6,845 bases of DNA from positions 1-6,845 of the forward strand of contig JAUVTM010000118.1 in the NCBI GenBank assembly GCA_030601545.1, given 5' to 3'. The stretch is from Syntrophobacterales bacterium. GTDB lineage: Bacteria; Desulfobacterota; Syntrophobacteria; BM002. Below the pieces are notes generated by a model, which was given only the letters and a program-made list of their open reading frames with translations, ran no database searches and was not told where the DNA came from. Position numbers and translations under genes: made by a program. Positions 1 to 6,072 of this stretch are shown one piece after another (the first letter of the stretch is position 1; the number at the start of each line of letters is the position of its first letter).

Positions 1-377
1 ATCATCCTTTGGACGGCATCCACCGGTGGCCTGGTGAGAGCGTTTACCCAGGCGCCAAAGGAGTAGCCGGCCAAATCTATCACCTTTTTACCTCTCTCCG
101 AAAGGTAACGGAGGGCAGATCTGACGTCCTCTTGCTCTCCTGTGCCGTCGCTATATTCTCCATGGCTACTGCCGACCCCGCGAAAATTGAACCTTAGAGT
201 GGAATATCCTGCTTGCCGATAAACTCGGACAAGCGATTCCACCACATTATTGTGCATGCTGCCACCGTAGAGTGGGTGGGGATGGGTGATGGCAACGCCT
301 CTGACTCCGGAGGAAATGTTCAGGAGCCCTTCAAGTTCAATGTTGCCGGAAAGAAAGTGGATTTGTGTTTCAGCCAT
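1..377 (-). CDS. Alpha/beta hydrolase (COG2945-like), C-terminal part missing
   Basis: This is the N-terminal 125 residues of a serine alpha/beta hydrolase; the gene leaves the window at base 1. Visible landmarks are HPHPLYGGSMHNN at residues 32-44 (oxyanion-hole region), LRFNFRGVGSSHG at 61-73, a GTGEQED stretch at 78-84, and the nucleophile elbow GYSFG at 104-108 with Ser106 as expected nucleophile. The acid and His of the triad would lie in the missing part. This layout is that of the small 'alpha/beta superfamily hydrolase' group (about 200-220 aa), probably a cytosolic esterase or acyl hydrolase of unknown substrate. The ATG at 377 lies 20 nt after the stop of the radical SAM gene, so it is the third gene of a minus-strand operon. 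The only purine-rich stretch upstream (GAAGG) is 13 nt away, a weak ribosome site consistent with translational coupling. Family assignment is firm; substrate cannot be given. Confidence 0.88.
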   Translation of the reverse strand, partial: MAETQIHFLSGNIELEGLLNISSGVRGVAITHPHPLYGGSMHNNVVESLVRVYRQAGYSTLRFNFRGVGSSHGEYSDGTGEQEDVRSALRYLSERGKKVIDLAGYSFGAWVNALTRPPVDAVQRM

Positions 378-397
378 GATTTGATAAGAACCTTCGG

Positions 398-2044
398 TCA
401 ACTAGAGGTTGGCAAGAGGCTCAAATAGTATTGAACAACTGCCACCTGGTCTTTGTTTTCAGCACTCTTTTTGCTTTGAAGCAACGCTTCTAACAGATGC
501 TCGGATATGTCTCTAGCCGCCTCCGTTCTGTCCGAATCTACCAACTTGCGGAAAAGATAATCATAAACTGAGGCCCGAGCAGTGAGATCGCTCTCAAAAT
601 ACCTGGCCGTAGCCTCGTGCCATCTATTTTGGTCAACCAGATAGCTTATGGCTAGGGTCTGTTGCCTGGTCTCATCAAATTTGTTTTGATAAATCGTCGG
701 AAAAGGAAGAGTTCTTTCTATGTAAGCTTTGAGTTTCATTGGGCTCGCAGGGGAGCAGTAATAGTAAGGTTCAATGTGTCCTGCCGACTTCTTTCCATAC
801 AGATTATGATCGACTCCCTGCTGTTCAACGAAATGGCACAAGGGGGTACCCTGATATATTCGCCCGCCGACTGTATACTCATATCGTCTGAAAGCATTGG
901 GGGTATAATACATCATTTGGCTGATGGTATGATTAATGGTGTCATAGGTCTCTCCCGGCAAGCCGAAGATAAGCGCTAAGGTGCAATCAATGCTGAATTT
1001 TTCACACAGTTCAATAGTCTCGATAATGTCCTTCTGGCGGTATGATGATCCATTTTTTTCAAGAACACTGTCTGCAAAGCTGTCACAGGTGAGAATGATG
1101 GCAAATCCGGCTTCAGCTAGCAGTTTTGCAAATGCATGATCAAAGGGCCTGGGTAAGAATTGAGAAGAGAAGCGAAAGTGCTCATGCAATCCTGATTCCA
1201 GGATTTCCTTGACCAAGATCGAGCAGTAGCCGAGGTCGGGAAGGTTAAACTCCGTATCCACGAAGAAAATAGTCTTAATGCCATCATGTTTTTCAGCAAT
1301 AGTCATTAGTTCTTCAATGACCTCACCTTGATCTTTGAAAATAAACCTTCTCCCCTCAATGAACGGCTCAACACAGTAAGAGCAATTCTGATTGCATCCC
1401 CGTTTTACCTGTACCGGCAATCCCGCGTTTTCATAGGCATAGTTGAACTTCTCTTCTCTGTGATGGAGAGTGCTTAGCTCTTGAAAGGTGTAAGATCTCA
1501 CTGGATTCACATGAAAATCATCGCCGTATTTGAATACCATGTTAGGGATACCTGATATCTTCCTCTCATCGGGAAAGGCCTCAAGAAATTGACGCAAGGG
1601 CTCTTCGCCTTGCCCTACAATGCCATATTCAATCCCCAGCCTTTCCAAAATATCCACCGGGGAGATGGTGAAAGCCCCACCTCCCACGATGATAGGGACC
1701 TCTGACCTATGGTTTCGCAATATTTGAACGAGCCGTTTGAGCTCAGGGAAAAAATAATAGGTCTTGTAGCCAGGCCCCGTGTGTTCACCATATTGCTCGC
1801 AGGACATGGTTGTGTCTAAATTTCTAAAGCCGAGGCCTATAAGATCGGGATCGGTCCGCTCCAAAATCTCTTTTAGATTGCTTTCTGGATCAGCATTTGG
1901 CAGAAAGGGGAACTCAATGGTGACATAGTGGCCAAACTGACGAAGATGATTGGCAATGAGGTCCAAGCCAAAGGGGTAGACCTGTTTCACAAGATAGTAC
2001 TTGTCGGTATACAAGAGTAATACTCTTTTGGGCTCAGGCGCCAT
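398..2044 (-). CDS. Cobalamin-binding radical SAM protein
   Basis: A 548-aa enzyme with an N-terminal B12-binding Rossmann domain (about 5-160), a radical SAM barrel (about 205-400) and a C-terminal helical tail of roughly 100 residues. In the B12 part I see DLIGLGFRNLD at 67-77, VGGGAFTISP at 120-129 and GIVGQGEEPL at 141-150; there is no DxHxxG, so cobalamin would bind base-off without a His ligand. The [4Fe-4S] ligands are the CxxxCxxC motif C217, C221, C224 (CNQNCSYC), followed by EPFIEGRRF (225-234) and a GLPGET loop at 361-366. Family members do methyl transfers to unactivated carbon or phosphorus, ring rearrangements and similar radical chemistry. The RNxD and GGxxFxxxP pattern recalls the large RNIDN group that includes TsrM-like tryptophan methylases, but that is from memory and the substrate is not predictable. 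Its start ATG at 2044 follows the thioesterase stop by 14 nt, and its ribosome site is weak. It is the middle gene of the operon. Confidence 0.93.
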   Translation of the reverse strand: MAPEPKRVLLLYTDKYYLVKQVYPFGLDLIANHLRQFGHYVTIEFPFLPNADPESNLKEILERTDPDLIGLGFRNLDTTMSCEQYGEHTGPGYKTYYFFPELKRLVQILRNHRSEVPIIVGGGAFTISPVDILERLGIEYGIVGQGEEPLRQFLEAFPDERKISGIPNMVFKYGDDFHVNPVRSYTFQELSTLHHREEKFNYAYENAGLPVQVKRGCNQNCSYCVEPFIEGRRFIFKDQGEVIEELMTIAEKHDGIKTIFFVDTEFNLPDLGYCSILVKEILESGLHEHFRFSSQFLPRPFDHAFAKLLAEAGFAIILTCDSFADSVLEKNGSSYRQKDIIETIELCEKFSIDCTLALIFGLPGETYDTINHTISQMMYYTPNAFRRYEYTVGGRIYQGTPLCHFVEQQGVDHNLYGKKSAGHIEPYYYCSPASPMKLKAYIERTLPFPTIYQNKFDETRQQTLAISYLVDQNRWHEATARYFESDLTARASVYDYLFRKLVDSDRTEAARDISEHLLEALLQSKKSAENKDQVAVVQYYLSLLPTSS

Positions 2045-2058
2045 AGTATTAGTCCAAC

Positions 2059-2547
2059 CTACGGGAACATCCGGAATAGTTCCAACATCTGCTTCTTGAA
2101 TTCGTCCGGCAGAGCTGTAAGTTTGTCTTCACTCAGTATGGCAAATTCACCTTTCCCTTTCGCCAGGATTTTTCCTTTGGAGTCGAGCAGTATGGCTTCA
2201 GCCTGGCACGATTGTGCCTTGCTGTCTGAGGTTATTGTTCCCTTCACAGTGACGGGTACTTCCACAGGCACCGGTCTCAGATATCGCACCTGGATTTGTC
2301 TGGTTACTGAAAAGGCTTTCTTGAAGTAGATAACGGTCCAGGACATAACTTCATCAAGAAGGGTGGATATGATTCCGCCATGGGCCATGTTTTGCCAGCC
2401 AACATGGTTTCTGCTCAGAATAACATCTGAGCAGATGGAACTGCCCTGGCGGTAAAAGTCCAATTTGAGGCCAATGGGATTATTGGTGCCACAGGCGAAG
2501 CAGTCATGACCTTCGAGAATGGGGATGGGGGTCTTGTTCGAATTCAT
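2059..2547 (-). CDS. PaaI-type hotdog-fold thioesterase
   Basis: A 162-aa single-domain hotdog protein, likely hydrolysing an acyl-CoA or related thioester in the cytosol. It opens with the typical CFACGTNNPIGLKLDF stretch (residues 16-31), then HVGWQNMAHGGIISTLLDEVMSW (about 48-70), which includes the HGG motif (56-58) and the acidic pair D65/E66 at the start of the central helix, where PaaI/Them4-type enzymes keep their catalytic acid. RQIQVRYLRPVPV (84-96) is the expected beta strand with its Pro-rich turn. The frame is open for 32 more codons upstream, but that extension covers the ATTTCGG repeat and has no family character. ATG 2547 has a good ribosome site (AAGGAAAGG, 7 nt away), so I start there. 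It is the first gene of the minus-strand operon, upstream of the B12 radical SAM gene. Substrate unknown. Confidence 0.9.
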   Translation of the reverse strand: MNSNKTPIPILEGHDCFACGTNNPIGLKLDFYRQGSSICSDVILSRNHVGWQNMAHGGIISTLLDEVMSWTVIYFKKAFSVTRQIQVRYLRPVPVEVPVTVKGTITSDSKAQSCQAEAILLDSKGKILAKGKGEFAILSEDKLTALPDEFKKQMLELFRMFP

Positions 2548-2554
2548 ACTTGTG

Positions 2555-2563
2555 CCTTTCCTT
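2555..2563 (-). promoter_or_regulatory. Ribosome binding site of the thioesterase
   Basis: AAGGAAAGG on the minus strand lies 7 nt before ATG 2547. It decides the start in favour of 2547 over the longer open frame beginning at 2643. Confidence 0.75.
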
Positions 2564-2589
2564 AAGTACTGAAATACTGTGTTCATCAA

Positions 2590-2614
2590 ATTTCGGATTT
2601 CGGATTTCGGATTT
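2590..2614. repeat. Triple heptamer tandem repeat ATTTCGG
   Basis: Three exact copies of ATTTCGG followed by a partial ATTT. The tract is 42 nt upstream of the thioesterase start codon, in its untranslated leader or promoter zone. Read on the minus strand the unit is CCGAAAT. Such heptamer tracts can vary in copy number by slippage. Confidence 0.85.
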
Positions 2615-2659
2615 AAAACAATAGAATTCCTATCGGAAACCACATCTATTTATTGCCAT

Positions 2660-2728
2660 TCCGCAATCCTCATTCCCAAACCGGGAACCCGCCCGAAGGG
2701 TGGGAGTCCGAAGGACAAATCCGCAATC
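2660..2728. repeat. Mini-hairpin cassette between 9-bp direct repeats
   Basis: TCCGCAATC occurs at 2660-2668 and again at 2720-2728. Between them lie three small palindromes in a row: CGGGAACCCG (2682-2691), CCCGAAGGG (2692-2700) and GTCCGAAGGAC (2706-2716). The last two share a GAA loop, and the first has AA at its centre. The arrangement resembles an interspersed intergenic repeat unit rather than a terminator, since no T tract follows on either strand. Function unknown. Confidence 0.6.
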
Positions 2729-2945
2729 AACTGGTAAGCCTTCCGTGCTATGTCCAGATCACACTCTTTGGTTGTGGATTCTACAGCCGGACTTAGACTT
2801 TCTACCCTATGGAGTCCTTTTGTGCAAGTCGATCTCAGATTCCCAGGAGTTTCCCCAAAAATATTATCGTCGTTAGACAAATGTGGTGTAAAGTCAAAAA
2901 GTTATGGGTGTGAGGAAGTGAAATTGACTGAGTTGGCCGGCGACG

Positions 2946-3144
2946 GGTCATGGGGGAGGCTACTCCCCCACGAGCACGATTCGCGCCATTTATGGCAGAG
3001 TATCTTTTGAGAAAGCATCAAATCTTCATGCTGGCCTTAGCGGGACTAAGAGTGGAAGGAGAGGTGGCTCAGGTGCTCGCGGTTTCGCAGCCTGCCCGCT
3101 ATCGCGAGCCGCTCAGGCGAGGCGGGCGGGCCTCCCCCATGACC
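2946..3144. repeat. 199-bp segment with perfect 15-bp inverted ends
   Basis: GGTCATGGGGGAGGC at 2946-2960 is exactly repeated in inverted orientation at 3130-3144. The left arm can instead form its own local hairpin: TGGGGGAG (2951-2958), loop GCTA, CTCCCCCA (2963-2970). This makes the two pairings mutually exclusive. The interior is partly very GC-rich (3062-3131) and carries further pairing potential (see 3075-3131). No target-site duplication is visible at the outer edges, and no protein is encoded. It could be a MITE-like or palindromic dispersed repeat, or a structured RNA leader for the gene starting at 3237. Confidence 0.65.
3075..3131 (+). other. Pseudoknot-capable GC-rich core
   Basis: GCTCGCG (3075-3081) pairs with CGCGAGC (3103-3109). 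GCCTGCCCGC (3090-3099) pairs with GCGGGCGGGC (3122-3131), ten pairs with one G-U wobble. The two stems interleave, so they form either an H-type pseudoknot (loops of 8, 3 and 12 nt, sterically possible) or two alternative folds. GCTCAGG is also repeated directly at 3067-3073 and 3111-3117. The strand is given as that of the downstream gene; transcription is not shown. Confidence 0.45.
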
Positions 3145-3146
3145 AT

Positions 3147-3186
3147 GGCTTTTCCCCAAGTAGTCCTGAAAAAATGGGGAAAAGCC
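3147..3186. other. Perfect 12-bp stem-loop upstream of the phosphoribosyltransferase
   Basis: GGCTTTTCCCCA (3147-3158) and TGGGGAAAAGCC (3175-3186) are exact reverse complements around a 16-nt loop. The hairpin ends 50 nt before ATG 3237 and begins 2 nt after the 15-bp inverted repeat, so the two may belong to one element. No T run follows on either strand, so an intrinsic terminator is unlikely. An mRNA-leader structure, a protein-binding palindrome or a repeat end are the alternatives. Confidence 0.65.
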
Positions 3187-3236
3187 TGTCAGATTCACCC
3201 TTGTCTAAGCGTTGCCAAGAGATTAGTCTAACCACC

Positions 3237-3932
3237 ATGAGCATCTCATTACCAGACAATGTTAAAGATTTGCCCGACCTCCGAGGTCAGGTAGGTGTTT
3301 TCCGAAACCGCGATCACGCGGGAGAGATTCTTGCTGGTATGCTTGAAGTTTACTCCGATAGTGACGCCATAGTTATGGCCGTACCGGCGGGTGGAGTACC
3401 AGTCGCAAAGGTGCTTGCAGAGCAGCTCAATCTTCCCATTGACATTGCGGTAGTAAGCAAGATCACTCTGCCATGGAATACGGAGGTGGGCTACGGAGCC
3501 GTGGCCTTCGATGGAACCGTGCGACTCAACAACGATCTTGTGGCGCGGCTTGGCCTTACCGAAGAAGAGATTCAGCAAGGAATCAGTAAAACCTCGGCCA
3601 AGGTTGCACACCGCGTGAAGAATCTCCGCGGTGAGCAAGCCTTTCCAGACCTCTCTACATCTCAAATCATACTGGTAGATGATGGCCTTGCCTCGGGATT
3701 TACCATGCATGTGGCTGTTGAAGCCCTGCAGAAGGCAGGTACGAATAGCATTACTGTGGCAGTGCCCACTGGTCACCAGCGTTCGGTAGAGAGTATCGCC
3801 GGTGAAGTAGACACCCTCTATTGCGCCAATATTAGGGGTGGCTACCATTTTGCGGTGGCAGACGCTTACGTGCGGTGGTCAGATGTCAGTGAGAAAGAGG
3901 TGGTCTCTCTGTTAGCAGGTGCCTTAAGCTGA
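3237..3932 (+). CDS. Predicted phosphoribosyltransferase (COG1926 type)
   Basis: A 231-aa type I phosphoribosyltransferase-fold protein. It begins with the family's N-terminal signature FRNRDHAGEILAGML (residues 22-36), then AVPAGGVPVAKVLAEQL (48-64) and SKITLPWNTEVGYGAVA (74-90). The PRPP-binding loop is ILVDDGLASGFTM (145-157), with the acidic pair D148/D149; the usual TG of this loop is SG here (S153, G154), a mild change. IRGGYHFAVADAYVRWSDVSEKEVVSLL (199-226) is the usual C-terminal end of this family. Its substrate base is not established; family members are often fused to or near hydrolases, and the Mycobacterium tuberculosis relative Rv0571c belongs to the DosR dormancy regulon. The open frame extends to 3174, but those 21 extra codons run through the hairpin and lack family character, so ATG 3237 is chosen even though its ribosome site is poor. 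It stands alone on the plus strand, with a long structured leader upstream and 302 nt to the next gene. Confidence 0.88.
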   Translation: MSISLPDNVKDLPDLRGQVGVFRNRDHAGEILAGMLEVYSDSDAIVMAVPAGGVPVAKVLAEQLNLPIDIAVVSKITLPWNTEVGYGAVAFDGTVRLNNDLVARLGLTEEEIQQGISKTSAKVAHRVKNLRGEQAFPDLSTSQIILVDDGLASGFTMHVAVEALQKAGTNSITVAVPTGHQRSVESIAGEVDTLYCANIRGGYHFAVADAYVRWSDVSEKEVVSLLAGALS

Positions 3933-3960
3933 AAAAACAGATACTATTGAGAACCGTTCA

Positions 3961-3988
3961 TTACCACGTTTTGGGGACCTATTAGAAT
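3961..3988 (+). promoter_or_regulatory. Possible sigma-70-like promoter for the SulP-Usp unit
   Basis: TTACCA (3961-3966, 4 of 6 to consensus), a 16-nt spacer and TAGAAT (3983-3988, 5 of 6). It lies just after the phosphoribosyltransferase stop and faces the transporter, which would give a leader of about 240 nt containing the 4078-4182 inverted repeat. The match is moderate, so this is a guess. Confidence 0.25.
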
Positions 3989-4077
3989 CCCATAGATTTT
4001 TGGGAGTTTCAAAACCCACCAGCTTTGCTCGTGGAGTAAATATGCTGCGGTGATTTTCGGGAAGACGAAGGCGCAGC

Positions 4078-4182
4078 AAAATCCCCCTCGATCCCCCTTT
4101 GCCAAAGGGGGAAGATGATTTGTTGCATGTAAGATAGTCACATTTGATGCCCCCCTTTCGTAAAGGGGGGTTGGGGGGATTT
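4078..4182. repeat. Nested C-run/G-run inverted repeat (dispersed-repeat type)
   Basis: The outer arms are AAATCCCCC (4079-4087) and GGGGGATTT (4174-4182). Inside each arm sits its own hairpin: CCCCCTTT, loop GCC, AAAGGGGG (4093-4111) and CCCCCCTTT, loop CGT, AAAGGGGGG (4150-4170). The whole unit is thus an imperfect palindrome made of two similar hairpins about 40 nt apart. When read through, this sequence gives the spurious peptides NPPNPPLRKGG and PPFAKGG, which turn up in many delta-proteobacterial and cyanobacterial genomes as a dispersed intergenic repeat (from memory). It lacks the T tract of a classic terminator, though hairpins this strong may still affect transcript ends in the 302-nt gap. 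Confidence 0.8.
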
Positions 4183-4234
4183 CGTTCATTCGTTAGGGAA
4201 AGCGGGTCACCTTCCTGTTTAAGTGGGGAATCCA

Positions 4235-6058
4235 ATGCAAGTTCAGATGTCGGACTTTGTTCCTTTTCTTTCCTGGATTCGGACCTACAGGCGACACCAC
4301 GTCAAGGCAGATCTGGTGGCCGGGTTAACTGTGGCCGTGGTGGCGGTGCCCCAATGCATGGCATATGCCCTCATCGCCGGTCTCCCGGTGCAGTACGGGC
4401 TCTACGCTGCAATTGTGCCAGCCATTATCGGTTCCCTGTGGGGAAGCTCGGCTCAACTGATCACCGGTCCTACCACCGCAATCTCACTGGTGGTGCTAAG
4501 TAGCCTGGTCAGATTGGCCCCACCCGGTAGTGAGCATTATATAGAACTCGCCTTTTTCCTCGCCTTGATGGTGGGAGTCATTCAGATTGTTATGGGAGTG
4601 GCCCGATTGGGCTCCCTGTTGAATTTTGTTTCCCATTCAGTAATCCTCGGATTCACCGCGGGCGCAGCCGTGCTGATCGGTTTCAAACAGATTCCCAACC
4701 TGCTCGGCTTAAAGTTAGAGAAAACCAGCGTATTTGTTGAATCCCTGGTGCAAATTGCCAACCATGTACACGAAACCCATCTTATTACTTTCGCGCTAGG
4801 GCTTGGAACTGTAGCGGTTATCATATCATTACGAAAGCTGCGCCCGTCATGGCCGGGGACATTGATTGCGTTGGTGGTGATTGGAGGGGTAGTTGCGCTC
4901 TTCAAATTGGATGCTCACGGGGTAGCTGTGGTTGGAGCCATTCCGCAAAGCCTGCCACCTTTTCATTTTCCTAACATCCACGGCCTGGAGATTGAGGTGG
5001 GTATTGCAGATCTTGCGCCGGGAGCTCTCGCCATAGCTATACTTGGACTCATGGAGGCGGTATCCATTGCCAAGTCCATTGCCGGCCAGACCCACCAGCG
5101 GCTAGACGTCAACCAGGAGTTTATCGGTCAGGGTCTGTCCAATATGGCGGCTTCATTGTTTAGCGGTTATGCGGGAAGCGGGTCTTTCACCCGCTCGGCA
5201 GTGAACTTCCGTTCTGGAGGCAAGACCCCCATGAGCGGAGTCTTCTCGGGCATCACAGTGGCTGTGGTGGTTCTACTGGCCGCTCCCCTTGCGGCTAAAC
5301 TTCCGGTGGCAGCCCTGGCTGGAGTGCTCATGGTGGTGGCCTATCAAATGATACAAACAGAAGACATAAAAAGGGCCATACGAGCAACCAGGTCCGATGC
5401 TGCGGTTTTGATGGTGACTTTTCTCTCGACTCTCTTTTTACACCTGGAGTTCGCTGTGTACGTGGGTGTTCTCCTATCCATCGGTCTGCACCTGGCAGAG
5501 ACGGCTCATCCTCGCATGCACTCAATAGTGCCCGATCTGGAGACTGGTAGAATGAAGGGTTTGGCCCGCGGCAGGATCTGCTGCCAGATGGACATCATTA
5601 CAATTGAAGGTGCTGTATTTTTCGGTTCAGTTACTTTTGTGCTGGAAGACCTCCAGAGGCGGTTGAAGAACCATCCACGTATGGCCAGTCTCCTGATCAG
5701 AATGCATCAGGCCAACATTCTGGACGCCAGTGGGATACACGCCCTGGAGATTCTTCTGGACGAGATCCGCGAAAGGGACGGAGGTCTTTATTTCGCCGGT
5801 GTAAAACCCAAGGTCTTTCAGGTATTCAAGAATTCTGGATTACTGCGCGAGGTCGGAGAAACCCATTTTCGTACTACCACCGGTTCCGCCATCAGACAGG
5901 CGATGCGAGAGTCCTTCTGCCCAGCCATATGCGCCGCTTGTGAGTATGTGATATTCGTCGAATGTCCTGAGTTGAAGCGGGGGAATTGGGAGGTTTTGGG
6001 GGAAGGGGTGAGGCCGCGCAAGTGCGAAAGTCAGCGGCAGGAAAAACATACTACATAA
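4235..6058 (+). CDS. SulP/SLC26-family anion transporter with STAS domain
   Basis: A 607-aa inner-membrane protein, normal length for the family. The N-terminal transmembrane domain (about 24-420, a dozen or more hydrophobic segments) carries hallmark stretches: VAVVAVPQCMAYALIAGLP (33-51), YGLYAAIVPAIIGSLWGSS (54-72), ITGPTTA (76-82), and SGSFTRSAVNFRSGGKTP (315-332). The cytoplasmic STAS domain spans about 452-555, with the conserved DASG loop (497-500) and S499 as the usual regulatory serine. SulP proteins carry sulfate, bicarbonate or other anions, and the sequence alone does not settle which. After STAS comes an unusual tail, residues 556-607, with C562, C566, C569 and C577. I start at ATG 4235 because GGGGA precedes it by about 5 nt; a GTG 12 nt further upstream is also in frame and its codon overlaps that site, and the ATG at 4247 has none. 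It is followed after 14 nt by the Usp-like gene, so the two form an operon. Confidence 0.95.
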   Translation: MQVQMSDFVPFLSWIRTYRRHHVKADLVAGLTVAVVAVPQCMAYALIAGLPVQYGLYAAIVPAIIGSLWGSSAQLITGPTTAISLVVLSSLVRLAPPGSEHYIELAFFLALMVGVIQIVMGVARLGSLLNFVSHSVILGFTAGAAVLIGFKQIPNLLGLKLEKTSVFVESLVQIANHVHETHLITFALGLGTVAVIISLRKLRPSWPGTLIALVVIGGVVALFKLDAHGVAVVGAIPQSLPPFHFPNIHGLEIEVGIADLAPGALAIAILGLMEAVSIAKSIAGQTHQRLDVNQEFIGQGLSNMAASLFSGYAGSGSFTRSAVNFRSGGKTPMSGVFSGITVAVVVLLAAPLAAKLPVAALAGVLMVVAYQMIQTEDIKRAIRATRSDAAVLMVTFLSTLFLHLEFAVYVGVLLSIGLHLAETAHPRMHSIVPDLETGRMKGLARGRICCQMDIITIEGAVFFGSVTFVLEDLQRRLKNHPRMASLLIRMHQANILDASGIHALEILLDEIRERDGGLYFAGVKPKVFQVFKNSGLLREVGETHFRTTTGSAIRQAMRESFCPAICAACEYVIFVECPELKRGNWEVLGEGVRPRKCESQRQEKHTT

Positions 6059-6061
6059 ACA

Positions 6062-6067
6062 AGAGGA
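6062..6067 (+). promoter_or_regulatory. Ribosome binding site of the Usp-like gene
   Basis: AGAGGA with the GAGG core 6 nt before GTG 6073. The nearby ATG at 6071 is immediately followed by TGA, so GTG is the start. Confidence 0.75.
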
Positions 6068-6072
6068 AGAAT

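Larger units (their letters stand above)
2548..3236. other. Long gene-free interval between divergent genes
   Basis: About 690 nt separate the thioesterase start (minus) from the phosphoribosyltransferase start (plus). Short open frames exist here on both strands, but none has a ribosome site or recognisable protein character. The interval holds four distinct repeat or hairpin structures, listed separately (2590-2614, 2660-2728, 2946-3144, 3147-3186). Bases 2729-2945 show nothing I can name. Both flanking transcription units should have their promoters in this interval, but I found no convincing -35/-10 pair on either strand. Confidence 0.7.

Noticed and set aside
2650..2880. Minus-strand open frame of 76 codons with a KAYQLIADL stretch faintly like four-helix-bundle proteins
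   Set aside because: It starts at TTG without a ribosome site, its end runs through the mini-hairpin repeat, and the similarity is only a few residues long.
2924..2929. TTGACT as a -35 box upstream of the structured element
   Set aside because: No acceptable -10 hexamer lies 16-18 nt downstream.
3147..3186. The 12-bp hairpin as an intrinsic terminator
   Set aside because: No T tract follows on either strand and the loop is 16 nt long.
3201..3229. TTGTCT with a 17-nt spacer and TAGTCT as a promoter for the phosphoribosyltransferase
   Set aside because: The -10 matches consensus at only 3 of 6 positions and transcription would start at the start codon itself.
2750..3231. Two plus-strand open frames of 86 and 93 codons ahead of the phosphoribosyltransferase
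   Set aside because: They cross the inverted repeats, show no family character and have no clear ribosome site.
3249..3848. 199-codon minus-strand frame opposite the phosphoribosyltransferase
   Set aside because: It is an antisense shadow of a well-supported gene and has no recognisable motifs.
3944..4235. Minus-strand frames with NPPNPPLRKGG and PPLAKGDRGGF peptides
   Set aside because: These are translations of the C-run/G-run intergenic repeat, a frequent source of false gene calls.
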